Assembly (NCBI GenBank): GCA_017395045.1
Contig: JAFPWG010000011.1
Span: 124,001-188,000 of the forward strand
DNA length: 64,000 bases
Reading direction: 5' to 3'
Source: Bacteroidales bacterium
Lineage (GTDB): Bacteria; Bacteroidota; Bacteroidia; Bacteroidales; UBA932
The notes beneath the pieces were generated by a model. That model was given only the letters and a program-made list of their open reading frames with translations, did not search any database and was not told the DNA's origin. The position numbers and the translations under genes were made by a program. Of this stretch, positions 50,960 to 59,918 are shown one piece after another (position 1 is the first letter of the stretch; every line of letters begins with the position of its first letter).

Positions 50960-51361
50960 ATGGCGATAAACATTGCACCGATAGGGGAGGAATTTGAGAG
51001 CTTCCTGAACCATTATGCCATCGCTTCCCCCAACCGTCTCACAAATCCCGAATTTATACGGTTTTTTGTTCTCCATAACGAACGGTATTACCCTATTTAC
51101 GACATTAATTATGAGGTTTTCCCGGATAAAACTGGAATCGAAACCATCTTCGGTAAGATAGTAATTAACAGATATGTATATTGTTTAAATCCGTCTTCAG
51201 CGGCTTCTCCATTTACGGGGCTTCAGTTTTTACGAGAAAGGGAGAAAGCGGACCATGTATTCAAGTGGACTTGCTCAGAATTTGATGGTGATTATCATCG
51301 CCTCCATTTCGATTTCACTTATGCAGAAAAGGGTGCATTTGTTATAGTCTGGGTGTCGTAA
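50960..51361 (+). CDS. 133-aa protein of unknown function
   Basis: The product begins MAINIAPIGEEFESFL and has a beta-rich middle (YYPIYDINYEVFPD; KIVINRYVYCLNPS) with a Trp-Thr-Cys segment near residue 105. It is intact, AT-richer than its neighbours and 35 bases after the GIY-YIG-like gene. I recognise no family. Confidence 0.6.
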   Translation: MAINIAPIGEEFESFLNHYAIASPNRLTNPEFIRFFVLHNERYYPIYDINYEVFPDKTGIETIFGKIVINRYVYCLNPSSAASPFTGLQFLREREKADHVFKWTCSEFDGDYHRLHFDFTYAEKGAFVIVWVS

Positions 51362-51453
51362 TTCTGTGCTACGAGCAGGTGTTTCAACCTGTTTGCACCA
51401 AGATCCGGTGTATCCCTATTGGCATTCCTTATAGCCTTCTCCACGCGAATCAC

Positions 51454-51463
51454 TATATTTGCA
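51454..51463 (+). promoter_or_regulatory. Promoter -7 box of a short transcript
   Basis: TATATTTGCA at 51454-51463; the expected -33 element is weak. Confidence 0.45.
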
Positions 51464-51469
51464 GCAGAA

Positions 51470-51540
51470 ATACAGCGCTTGCAATGGCGCCCAGGCCCGT
51501 CTGCCGGCGGTCGACTCGATAAGGGCCGACCGCTTTTTCA
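51470..51540 (+). ncRNA. Candidate short sRNA
   Basis: About 70 bases lie between the -7 box at 51454-51463 and the terminator at 51507-51538 (GCGGTCG with CGACCGC, then TTTTT). There is no plausible coding frame. The window from 51541 to about 51850 holds no gene that I can support. Confidence 0.5.
51507..51538 (+). terminator. Terminator of the short sRNA
   Basis: GCGGTCG (51507-51513) with CGACCGC (51527-51533), loop of 13 bases, T5 at 51534-51538. Confidence 0.75.
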
Positions 51541-51716
51541 TTGGAGAGGACGGAAACAAAGAGGAGCATCTCACGACGGTCCTCCTTGCTTATGAAATTT
51601 GAATCAATAGATGTAACAAAGATTTGGAAATGAGCGGATATTTTTAACCCAAGTTTCCAGCCTATCGGTTCGTGGTTCCCGCTGTTCAGTCACTTAGCCT
51701 TGCCGGATTTCAGGTC

Positions 51717-51810
51717 TGTGTACTACAGATTTTGATTTGTTGTATCTGATCTGCGAGATGAAGTGCATGGACAAAGGTACGCACTTCTGAATAAAATATT
51801 GTGTACTACA
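51717..51810. repeat. Two direct copies of TGTGTACTACA
   Basis: Identical 11-base copies at 51717-51727 and 51800-51810, each followed by (A/G)AT. The first copy also forms an imperfect inverted pair with ATTTGTTGTA. No gene lies here. Confidence 0.5.
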
Positions 51811-51849
51811 AATCGAGCAACACGGGGCCAAAGGAGATACCACTGTTGA

Positions 51850-52101
51850 TTTTCAGTAGGTTACGAGTCCTGCGGCTCGGGAATACCGCCCGAAAAAATG
51901 TCTGGAGTGGAAACTTGGGCTAAGGTCGTAATGGGCGTGGATGCCGGCATCGTTTCAGAGAACATCAACCTATTCTGTGCAGGTACAGGTCTTGTCACCC
52001 GTCCCAGGATGTCGATGGATACCCAGGCCATCAAGGAACTGCTTCGTCTGGACGAGACGCAGACCCCGCTGCTGAACAATCCGGTCGGATATGCCAGGTA
52101 A
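51850..52101 (+). pseudogene. C-terminal fragment of a SagB/nitroreductase-like gene
   Basis: After an in-frame stop near 51847 the frame reads FSVGYESCGSGIPPEKMSG and continues with MGVDAGIVSENINLFCAGTG and ends TPLLNNPVGYAR. This is the shape of the C-terminal third of SagB-type or nitroreductase-family proteins (DAGxxxQNxxLxxxxxGL and PVGYP). No N-terminal part is found upstream, so it is a remnant, cut off by deletion or element insertion. Confidence 0.55.
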
Positions 52102-52133
52102 AACCCTCGCACACGGTTGGCATATCGGAGTCT

Positions 52134-54596
52134 TTAGATGGACAGGCTTTCGTAGGCGGTACCGTATTCCTCTGCATATTCACGCTTGTATCTGGAAATG
52201 AACTGCTGGTAGCATGTGCGGGCATCGTCCTCGTGCCCCAGGAGTTGGAGCGCCCGGATCTTGACGGCGAGGGCTTCATCGTCCAGGGGGTCTACCAGGA
52301 AAAGGATATCGGCACACAGAATGGCATTGTTGTATTCCTTCATGCCCACCCTGCGCTTCATTTCCCTTTGCATGACCGGTTGTACTTGCCTGTCGAAGCT
52401 GTCTTTCATGTAATCAAACATCGGATCTGTCTCGCCCAGAAGGAATTTCCCGCGGGAAAGCAGACGGATGAGTGTATCCATGTCGGGTTGTTCGCTCTGC
52501 AGTATTTGCTGGAATCTCAGATAATCACAACTGAAAGGTTCCCGGTACTGAAGGATGAAATGACCGTCTTTAAACTCGATCGAGACCCCATCCATCAGGG
52601 AAAGCGCCTTCCGGAGTTTATTCATGGTTACGCCCCGAAGGTTTTTGGCATGCATTTCATCCTTGTCCGGCCAGAGCAGCGACCTCAGGTTTTTGGAACT
52701 GACCCCGTCTTTCATTCCCAGAAGGATCAGAAGCAGAAGTTGGCGTATTTTTTCCGGAAATTCGGCCGAGATTTCGTTCCCTTCTGCATCATAAGCGGCA
52801 AAAACACCGAATAGGGAGAGGGAATTGGCAACAGGTTTCAAAGGCTGAAGCGCAGCGACTGGAATACTGGCTTTGAGCCTCCGGGAATGCCGGTTCTTCC
52901 GTTTTATCAGATAGAGCGTCATCCCCACAAGGAGGAGAGCGAATAGAAGCACCGTCCCCTTCCGAATCCGTTCCCGGGTCACTGTGGAGAGGTTCCGTTT
53001 CAAGGGGGGGAAAGACAGCGTATAGACCGTTACTCTTGAATCGATGTCATTCGTGGATTCTTCCAAAAGGGCGATGAGTATCTGCAACTGCGTGTCATAG
53101 TATAGATTCGCATTGGTAAGAATCCGGTCGGAATTCATGGGAATGGCATCGGCGTACAGGGACATCTGCCCGTCTTGCAGGGAGAACCGGTATAACTGCA
53201 GTTCAGTTTCGGTATAGCTCTCCGGATACATGAGCGTATAGAAATACGAGTCCCCGGGGAGGACCATATTCCTTACCGGCACTTTGTTTATCTTCTGTTT
53301 GGGAAGTGTCCAGACTTTTTCTGCTTCAAAGGTTTCCGGGTCAATGACAAAGAAATCGTATAGATATTGACGGCCCACGATATGATCTCCGCTTTGATTC
53401 CCCATTCCGCCGAACAAGTAAATCTTGTCGTAGACCGAGTCCCATCCTGCCGAAGCGAAGTAGCGGGGCCAAACTTCGTCCCCGGTGAGTTCGGGCGCAG
53501 GATGCCAATGCCCGGAATCATCCAGGCAATAAAAACGACCGTTGTAGAGACGGTTGCCGAAACCGCCGTACAGGTAGTGGCGGTGCCTGAGCGTGTCCGA
53601 AATGAGATTATGGTGATGGAGTTGGGTCGGGAATTGTCCGGAAGACAAGATGTTCCAAGTGAGGCTGGAATCCAGAAATGCCAGTGTGGGATACTCCAGC
53701 GGGACTTCGTCGCCATAATAGGCTTCGTAACAGTAGTATCCGCCGTCCTGCGGAAAACTGGCTCCGAGGAAGGTATGAAGGGGATTCGGGGTCGAAGTCT
53801 TTTCGTGGAATTCCATCCCCTTTCCAAGAGGGATCCGATGCAGCGAATCTCGCGAAATCAGGTAGATTTCGTGCCGCGATTCGTCATAGCCACAGGTCAG
53901 GAACTGCGCGCTGCTTTGGCTGAAGCGCTTCTTCCATCGGAGCCTGTCACGGTTCAGCCACTCAGGGTTGCTTATTTTTGCCTTGTACCCGGGCAGGGAA
54001 CTGGATGCCGTATTGCCGGAGTCTTCCTCCAAAGGGAATGCGGCCACTTTCTGGTCCATCTTGACGGACAGGTTACGCATGTCGAAACTCGGTACATCGA
54101 TCCGGTATTCATTCTTACCCAGGCAAAGAATGCTGTTTACCGTTCCTTGCAAGTCCATGGTACCGCCCACGCCATGCCGACCGATCTGCAAATAAACGCT
54201 GTCCTTTTTCGGCATCAAAACGAATCGAACGGGCAGCCATTCGCCTTCAACCACGTCTGATCTGGAGATAGACATGTCGGATACGAAACGATGCCCTTCC
54301 CAAATGACCCTGAATTGGTACTCTTCTCCCATGCTGTCCATGAAAAGGCAAATTCCCCCGATATTGTTTTCATCGGGAATGCGTCCTATCCTGAAAATGT
54401 ATCCATTTTCCCTTTCCCGGGAAAAAGCGATGTCGAAACGAATCACCAATGAGTCGGCAAATGCTTTTCGCAGGGGAATATTCATGCTTGTGCGTTCTTC
54501 TATGGGATATTCGGAACCGCGGAAATGGAGTCCCTGCCCGACAGCCGTCCAGCATGAGATGAACGCAAGGATAACAAGAATGGCTTTTATCTTCAT
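52134..54596 (-). CDS. Membrane-spanning SARP/BTAD-type regulator with Kelch-like sensor
   Basis: The 820-residue protein starts MKIKAILVILAFISCWTAVG, a signal peptide. A jelly-roll-like region of about 170 residues is followed by Kelch-type beta-propeller repeats (HYLYGGFGNRLYNGRFYCLD, KIYLFGGMGNQSG) to about residue 540. A membrane helix (about residues 544-563) leads to a cytoplasmic winged helix (LLLILLGMKDGVSSKNLRSL with LWPDKDEMHAKN near residue 642) and a TPR-like BTAD region. It should sense a glycan or envelope state and act on DNA. ATG at 54596 sits 6 bases from the promoter -7 box, so the mRNA may be leaderless. Confidence 0.8.
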   Translation of the reverse strand: MKIKAILVILAFISCWTAVGQGLHFRGSEYPIEERTSMNIPLRKAFADSLVIRFDIAFSRERENGYIFRIGRIPDENNIGGICLFMDSMGEEYQFRVIWEGHRFVSDMSISRSDVVEGEWLPVRFVLMPKKDSVYLQIGRHGVGGTMDLQGTVNSILCLGKNEYRIDVPSFDMRNLSVKMDQKVAAFPLEEDSGNTASSSLPGYKAKISNPEWLNRDRLRWKKRFSQSSAQFLTCGYDESRHEIYLISRDSLHRIPLGKGMEFHEKTSTPNPLHTFLGASFPQDGGYYCYEAYYGDEVPLEYPTLAFLDSSLTWNILSSGQFPTQLHHHNLISDTLRHRHYLYGGFGNRLYNGRFYCLDDSGHWHPAPELTGDEVWPRYFASAGWDSVYDKIYLFGGMGNQSGDHIVGRQYLYDFFVIDPETFEAEKVWTLPKQKINKVPVRNMVLPGDSYFYTLMYPESYTETELQLYRFSLQDGQMSLYADAIPMNSDRILTNANLYYDTQLQILIALLEESTNDIDSRVTVYTLSFPPLKRNLSTVTRERIRKGTVLLFALLLVGMTLYLIKRKNRHSRRLKASIPVAALQPLKPVANSLSLFGVFAAYDAEGNEISAEFPEKIRQLLLLILLGMKDGVSSKNLRSLLWPDKDEMHAKNLRGVTMNKLRKALSLMDGVSIEFKDGHFILQYREPFSCDYLRFQQILQSEQPDMDTLIRLLSRGKFLLGETDPMFDYMKDSFDRQVQPVMQREMKRRVGMKEYNNAILCADILFLVDPLDDEALAVKIRALQLLGHEDDARTCYQQFISRYKREYAEEYGTAYESLSI

Positions 54597-54602
54597 GGCG
54601 GA

Positions 54603-54635
54603 CAAAGGTATTATTTTTCAATGGTTAACCCAAAA
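54603..54635 (-). promoter_or_regulatory. Promoter of the regulator with palindrome in the spacer
   Basis: On the minus strand TTTTG (54635-54631), 20 bases, TACCTTTG (54610-54603). The palindrome GGTTAACC (54623-54630) lies within the spacer, right after the -33 box, an ideal place for autorepression. Confidence 0.65.
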
Positions 54636-54662
54636 TATTTTTTAAATAATGGTTAATTAACC
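54623..54662. promoter_or_regulatory. Candidate operator palindromes GGTTAACC and GGTTAATTAACC
   Basis: GGTTAACC at 54623-54630 and GGTTAATTAACC at 54651-54662 start 28 bases apart in the divergent region. The second lies upstream of the -7 box for the polysaccharide-utilisation genes. SARP-type proteins often bind direct repeats; the GGTTAA half-site is repeated here. Confidence 0.5.
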
Positions 54663-54683
54663 CTATTCTTAACAGTCTCCCGC

Positions 54684-54693
54684 TTTATTTGCA
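54684..54693 (+). promoter_or_regulatory. Promoter -7 box of the glycan-utilisation operon
   Basis: TTTATTTGCA at 54684-54693, about 20 bases before the lipoprotein ATG. The -33 element is weak, as for promoters that need an activator. Confidence 0.5.
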
Positions 54694-54713
54694 GTCAACA
54701 CGAAACGATAACC

Positions 54714-56531
54714 ATGATCCGTCCGGTTTATAGAATAGTCCACCTGCTTGTGTCCGCCGGTTTACTGACGGCTTGCGTTACTTGTACAAAGGAAAACGGA
54801 ACAGACGAGTTGGTTCCTCCCTCCAAGGCCGATGCTGTCGTGTACACGGATATCCACGATCCTATCGGAGATGAAGGACAGTTTTTCATGCCCGAGGACT
54901 CCCGCATTCCCGAGCGTTATTGGGTTTGCGTGGACATATTTGACGGCGGCCTGCCCTACCAGCTGCTTTGCGAATCCGTGTCAGGCCTCGTGAACGGCGC
55001 CTTCCAGGAAGGCCGGTCGGATGTGGCGGTCTGGCTGGACGTCAACTCGGATTCCTACAACCGTGCCAGGGCTTTCCTGGGCAGGGAGGTGGGACGCCAG
55101 ACGGCGTTCGAACTCTGTTTCAACGAATACGGCCCCTTTGACGGAGCCCCGGTCCAGGTGAAAGACCTCTTTTCCGGCGGGTATGTCCTCTGCGACGTGG
55201 CCACCAACCCGGAGAGTTCGGTCGTCGCCTCGGTGGCCGCCCACGTGTACCAGGCGGTCATCGTGGATGTCTCCCTGGAGGATCGTTTCATCGAGGCCGG
55301 CTACACGATGCGTTACGATGCGCGCAGGAAGACTACCCGTGACGCCTGGGAGGAATTCCGGGATGCGTGCCGGAACGACGCACTGGTCCTCATGCCCGTA
55401 AACACGGCGGAACTCCGCAACTTCTCCATCTGCCATCACTTGTTCGTGTTGAATCTATGCCGTGAACGGGACAGCGTGGACGGCGGTATGAACAGCGGGC
55501 TGATGGATGAAGTCCTAACCTGGCTCCAGCCCAATTCCCCCGTTCTCGGCTGGGAAGGCGGACCTTTCGGGGAAGACGAATTCGTGGGAAAAATCTCCCG
55601 GTACGGGCACATGATGCTGGCCGCCGACTGGAGTTACAACCACTCCCTTACCAGCGCCGGCGCCCGGGAGCGCCAGTCCACAGCCCTCGCCCCGGTCATC
55701 CATCCCCGTACCATAGACTATCATCTCAAGAAGAATTTCATTTCCTTCGTCCTCACCGACGGAGATAACTACCAGTGGGTCATGGGAGACGGCTTCGAGA
55801 AGGACTTCTATGTCCTTCCCTCCCGCCGTGACGTGCGGATGAGCTATACCCTGGGCGCTCAGGCGCTCGCCGAGCTGTCTCCTGACCGTTACTCCTACCT
55901 CGTGAACCTTTGCGGAGACGACAATACCCTGATGGAGACCTTCGGCGGAGGGTATTTCTATGCCGATACCTACGCGCAGAAGACCTCCCGCCGCGCCGCT
56001 TCCCTCGCAGTGATTGCCGCTCGGACGGGGGTGCACATGCGCCAGCACCGAATCAAGGTACTGCAGCTCATCGCCTGGCGGGCCTTGAGCCAGGAGGCGA
56101 TGGAAGCGTACCAGGCCTTCGTGGATGCCAACGACCAGCTGGAAGGGATCGTCGTCATCCAGTATTCCCCCTATACCGGAGGAGACGGGGAGATCCGCTG
56201 GTGCACCAATTCCCAGGGCTATGACATCCCGGTCATTACCGCCCGGTATGCCCTGTGGAAAGGACTGCCGACATCCGTCGGGGGCGGCAATCCGAAGGAA
56301 GTCTCCGACAAGATGAAAGAGCGTGAGCCTTCCGGAGCGGCATCCTTCTCCCTGTGCAGCGTCCATGCATGGAGCGATTTCGCCGGAAACCGGTCCTCCG
56401 ATGCGGCCGCTTCCTGCCTGGAGCAGTTGCCGGACCGTTTCCAGGCTGTATCCGCCCAGGAACTGATCTGGCGTGTTCGGATGGCTTACCGCCCGGAACA
56501 GACTCGGAAATATCTGTCAACCATTCAATAA
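54714..56531 (+). CDS. GxGYxYP-family lipoprotein (putative glycoside hydrolase)
   Basis: The 605-residue protein has a hydrophobic leader and lipobox-like Cys (SAGLLTACVTC, residues 14-24). The GxGYxYP family pattern is visible as FVLTDGDNYQWVMGD near residue 346 and FGGGYFYADTYA near residue 410. Family members are predicted (alpha/beta)8 enzymes of glycan-utilisation loci, activity unproven. It opens the operon, divergent from its likely regulator. Confidence 0.8.
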   Translation: MIRPVYRIVHLLVSAGLLTACVTCTKENGTDELVPPSKADAVVYTDIHDPIGDEGQFFMPEDSRIPERYWVCVDIFDGGLPYQLLCESVSGLVNGAFQEGRSDVAVWLDVNSDSYNRARAFLGREVGRQTAFELCFNEYGPFDGAPVQVKDLFSGGYVLCDVATNPESSVVASVAAHVYQAVIVDVSLEDRFIEAGYTMRYDARRKTTRDAWEEFRDACRNDALVLMPVNTAELRNFSICHHLFVLNLCRERDSVDGGMNSGLMDEVLTWLQPNSPVLGWEGGPFGEDEFVGKISRYGHMMLAADWSYNHSLTSAGARERQSTALAPVIHPRTIDYHLKKNFISFVLTDGDNYQWVMGDGFEKDFYVLPSRRDVRMSYTLGAQALAELSPDRYSYLVNLCGDDNTLMETFGGGYFYADTYAQKTSRRAASLAVIAARTGVHMRQHRIKVLQLIAWRALSQEAMEAYQAFVDANDQLEGIVVIQYSPYTGGDGEIRWCTNSQGYDIPVITARYALWKGLPTSVGGGNPKEVSDKMKEREPSGAASFSLCSVHAWSDFAGNRSSDAAASCLEQLPDRFQAVSAQELIWRVRMAYRPEQTRKYLSTIQ

Positions 56532-56557
56532 AACCAATTATCATTCATCCTAAAACA

Positions 56558-58405
56558 ATGAACAAATCCAAATCTCTTCTCAAGGCTTTTGCCGTTGCAG
56601 CCCTCGCCATGGCGGGCGCCGCAATGCTGCCCTCCTGCACCGACAATGAAGAGGCGGTGCAGGAAGACTGGGGGTCGGGAACCATCTCCGGTGTCGTAAC
56701 CGACACGGGGGGTGACCGGATTGCCGCTGTCTCCGTCACGGTGGAAGGGTCTGACGCGTCAACGACCACATCCTCCGACGGTACGTACTCTTTGGATGTA
56801 AAGATTAAGAAAACAGTCGTAGCGAAGTTCACGAAAACAGGCTACGCAACCGTGGCGATGACCGTTCCCGTCGGCCTTTTCACCGGTGGGAAAGTCACGT
56901 TGAACCCGGTCCTTGAAGTGTCGGACGCCGTGATTACCGGCCGCGTGCTGGATGCCAGCCACGGCAACGTCCCGTTCGCAGGCGTCACGGCCTCCATCGG
57001 CTCCAAGGAGCTGGTTACCGGTGCCGACGGCGTGTTCACCTTCACCGACCTGACCATCCAAGATTATACGCTCACCCTCCGGAAGACCGGTGCGATGACC
57101 ATCATCCGTCAGATTGGCAAGGATGACTTCGCAAACCACCAGGTGGATCTCGGAGACATCGGCATGGGCGGCAAGGAACTCTTCCGCGGCAAGTCCCTCG
57201 ACGACATCCAGCAGCAGGCTCCTTTCCTGTTTATGGACGAATACCGCGGTGGCTGGGGCGGCGGCGGCCTGACCGACTGGTCCTGCACCTTCATGTCTGC
57301 GCAGTGGAAACAGGAAGGCAACATTGAAAACCAGGGCGAAGGCATGGCTCTCCGGATCCGGAACGATGACGCCGACAAGGAGGACAACCCCGTGGACCAG
57401 TTCTTCCAGGACACCTACATCTATGGTATCAAGGACATCACCGATTCCAACAAGTATCTCACCGTGAACGCCCGTACCCATCAGGGTCCCGCGCACTTCG
57501 GTGTGGTGGTCGTGGATATGACGTCCGACGATCCCGAAGCCGTCCGTCTCCCGGAGACGGCGCTGAAAGAGTACACCGACGGCTTCTCCAGCGGGGATTA
57601 CCTGAACTTCCAGTACGACCTCTCCGCCTATGTGGGCAAACGCATCGCCATTGCCATCGGTACCTACCGCTGGGCGACCGGCGACTACTGGGTCCAGGTG
57701 CCGCTCAAGCATATCACCTTCGCGCCCGAATATGTAAAGGGTGACGACCACCTGACCGGTACCGAGGTCCCTGCCCTGCCCGGCTGGCATCTTACGCTGG
57801 AGCAGCTCGGTTCCATGATGCCCAACCCGAACCGCCATTTCACCGCCTATACGCCCGACGGTGTCCAGGTGTGGGGCCGCGACAACTGGGGCCCGCAGTA
57901 CAAAGCCTGGATGTATGAGTGCGAGAACCACATCGCTTCCCAGTGGGGCTTCATGTATGTGAACAAGGATACCGAACCGTTCGTGGGCGAAGGCTTCACG
58001 ATCAAGACCCGCAGCGGTGTGGATCCCGACTATGAGCTGCCGGAGTCCTTCTGGTTCTCGAAGTTCAGCATTTCCGACGCCAACGACCATATCGCTTTCC
58101 GCGTGCGCAACTTCTCCTCCACGGATCCGACCGTCTTCCGCGTGACCGCCATTACCTTGGACGGCACCGCCAAGGCCCTTGCCCCGTACGAGAACAATGC
58201 CGTGTCCGCGGAAGCCGTTGACAACGGCTGCTGGAAGTTCATCCACGAGGACGGCTCCAAGGGCAGTCCCGACAAGTATGCCACCTTCCGTTATGACCTG
58301 AGCGAGTTCTCCGGCAAGGACATCGTCCTGTGCATCGGCGTCCACAAGGGCGAGACTCGCGATGGTGAGCAGAAGCTCGTGATCTACGACGTTACGCTTG
58401 ACTAA
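56558..58405 (+). CDS. Lipoprotein with two carboxypeptidase-regulatory-like domains
   Basis: The 615-residue product starts MNKSKSLLKAFAVAALAMAG, lipobox Cys in MLPSCTD near residue 27. Two regulatory-like beta-sandwich domains (about residues 45-120 and 127-205) are followed by two jelly-roll-like repeats in the region 215-615, with similar ends (YDLSAYVGKRIAIAIG and YDLSEFSGKDIVLCIG). It is probably a surface glycan-binding protein. It starts 26 bases after the first gene. The start codon chosen is the only one that gives a lipoprotein signal. Confidence 0.75.
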   Translation: MNKSKSLLKAFAVAALAMAGAAMLPSCTDNEEAVQEDWGSGTISGVVTDTGGDRIAAVSVTVEGSDASTTTSSDGTYSLDVKIKKTVVAKFTKTGYATVAMTVPVGLFTGGKVTLNPVLEVSDAVITGRVLDASHGNVPFAGVTASIGSKELVTGADGVFTFTDLTIQDYTLTLRKTGAMTIIRQIGKDDFANHQVDLGDIGMGGKELFRGKSLDDIQQQAPFLFMDEYRGGWGGGGLTDWSCTFMSAQWKQEGNIENQGEGMALRIRNDDADKEDNPVDQFFQDTYIYGIKDITDSNKYLTVNARTHQGPAHFGVVVVDMTSDDPEAVRLPETALKEYTDGFSSGDYLNFQYDLSAYVGKRIAIAIGTYRWATGDYWVQVPLKHITFAPEYVKGDDHLTGTEVPALPGWHLTLEQLGSMMPNPNRHFTAYTPDGVQVWGRDNWGPQYKAWMYECENHIASQWGFMYVNKDTEPFVGEGFTIKTRSGVDPDYELPESFWFSKFSISDANDHIAFRVRNFSSTDPTVFRVTAITLDGTAKALAPYENNAVSAEAVDNGCWKFIHEDGSKGSPDKYATFRYDLSEFSGKDIVLCIGVHKGETRDGEQKLVIYDVTLD

Positions 58406-58417
58406 TCATTCCTTCCG

Positions 58418-59893
58418 ATGAAAAGAGTCTTTGGATGCTTATTGATTTTGACGGGCCTTGTCGCCTGCGGGGTTCTTCCTTCCTGCAAGAAGGACAACCC
58501 CGCGAATGGCGGCGGGGATACCCCCGGAGGGGATAAGCAGGAGGAAGTCGCTACCGCGGCCCGGAACCTCGAGCGTGCCATCACACTCACGGACGCCGCT
58601 ATGAAGAATTACTTCAACGAGGCGGACGGATTTGCGATGTACCGCTACTACAATCCTTACAACGGGACCCACCAGAATAACGAATACGGCTCGGTCTGGA
58701 TGTATACCAGCGCCATCGAGGCGGTGAACGCCGTCCTGAAGGGCCTGGATATCGATAAGGCCAAGGGCAACGCCACCCTGTACACCGCTCACCACGACCG
58801 GTATGTCCAGTTGCTGAACAAACTGGTGGACCGGCTGGATTATTACAGCGGCACTTTCTCGCTGACTTCCTTCACCCAGACCCGCAACTGGACGGTTTAC
58901 GGGGTGAACCGGGGAAAATCCAAGGGAGGCGCATCCGTCGGAGGCAGGGAAAATGTCTATGACGATCAGCAGTGGCTCGTCCGCGAACTCATCGAGGCGT
59001 ACCACCTGACCGGTAAGGCGGAGTATCTCCGGAAGGCGGAATACCTGACGGAGTATGTCCTGGACGGCTGGGACTGCACGGTGAAAAATGGAAAGGAGCG
59101 CGGTGGCATCCCCTGGGGGCCCGGCTACTATTCCAAGCATTCCTGCAGCAACGGCCCGATGGTGAGTCCGCTGGTGTGGCTGAGCGAAGCCTACCAGGGA
59201 AAGGGCGACCAGGCTACCTGGCGCTACATCGACCTTTCCGACGGTCATACCCGCAAGGCGGAGCAGATGCCCAAGTCCGACTATTATCTGATGTTCGCCC
59301 GGAAGGTGTATGCCTTCCAGAAGGACAACCTGATGATGAAGGACGGCTCCCACGTGTATGCCGACAATCTGAACGGTCCCTCCATCGGTGGCGACATCCA
59401 GTATGAGACCGTGGACGGCGAGCGGTATCGCCGCCCGGCCGACCTGAACGACTTCAATGGCCCCGCCATCTCCTACAACAGCGGGACGATGCTCTCGGGA
59501 GCGGCTGACCTGTACCGGGTGACGGGGGACAATACCTATCTGGAGGACCTTCAGGCACTTGATGTAGACAGCTTCCGCGCTTTCGCCAAGTTGGGCCAGC
59601 AGAAAGCCGGCTACTATTCCTATGCTATCGACGGGTTCAACAACTGGTTCAACGGGGTGCTCCTGCGTGGTTACGTGGATGCGTTCCCCTTTGACGGCGC
59701 CGCTTCCGCCCCCATCGACTCGTTTCAGAAGAACCTGGACTACGCCTGGGACAATTACCTGAACGAGAACATGCTCCCTCCGAGTCTCCTGGTGGGTTGG
59801 AACACCGACCGGAGCCGCAACAACGTGGAAGGGATGTTCGTGTTCGCCTTCGCGGCCGAATATGCCGTGATGTCCCGGTACCTGAACAAGTAA
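58418..59893 (+). CDS. GH76 alpha-1,6-mannanase-like lipoprotein
   Basis: The 491-residue protein has a lipobox (VLPSCKK, Cys near residue 23) and an (alpha/alpha)6 GH76 domain. The catalytic Asp pair is visible in VYDDQQWLVRE near residues 182-183, and WMYTSAIEAV and RGGIPWGPGY fit the family. GH76 enzymes cleave alpha-1,6-mannan backbones such as those of yeast mannan or bacterial mannose polymers. It is the one clear enzyme in the locus, 12 bases after the previous gene. Confidence 0.9.
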   Translation: MKRVFGCLLILTGLVACGVLPSCKKDNPANGGGDTPGGDKQEEVATAARNLERAITLTDAAMKNYFNEADGFAMYRYYNPYNGTHQNNEYGSVWMYTSAIEAVNAVLKGLDIDKAKGNATLYTAHHDRYVQLLNKLVDRLDYYSGTFSLTSFTQTRNWTVYGVNRGKSKGGASVGGRENVYDDQQWLVRELIEAYHLTGKAEYLRKAEYLTEYVLDGWDCTVKNGKERGGIPWGPGYYSKHSCSNGPMVSPLVWLSEAYQGKGDQATWRYIDLSDGHTRKAEQMPKSDYYLMFARKVYAFQKDNLMMKDGSHVYADNLNGPSIGGDIQYETVDGERYRRPADLNDFNGPAISYNSGTMLSGAADLYRVTGDNTYLEDLQALDVDSFRAFAKLGQQKAGYYSYAIDGFNNWFNGVLLRGYVDAFPFDGAASAPIDSFQKNLDYAWDNYLNENMLPPSLLVGWNTDRSRNNVEGMFVFAFAAEYAVMSRYLNK

Positions 59894-59918
59894 AATTTAT
59901 ACAAACCAATACTAATCT

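Noticed and set aside
30300..52100. Integrative conjugative element
   Set aside because: No relaxase, TraG/coupling ATPase or other conjugation genes are seen in the region.
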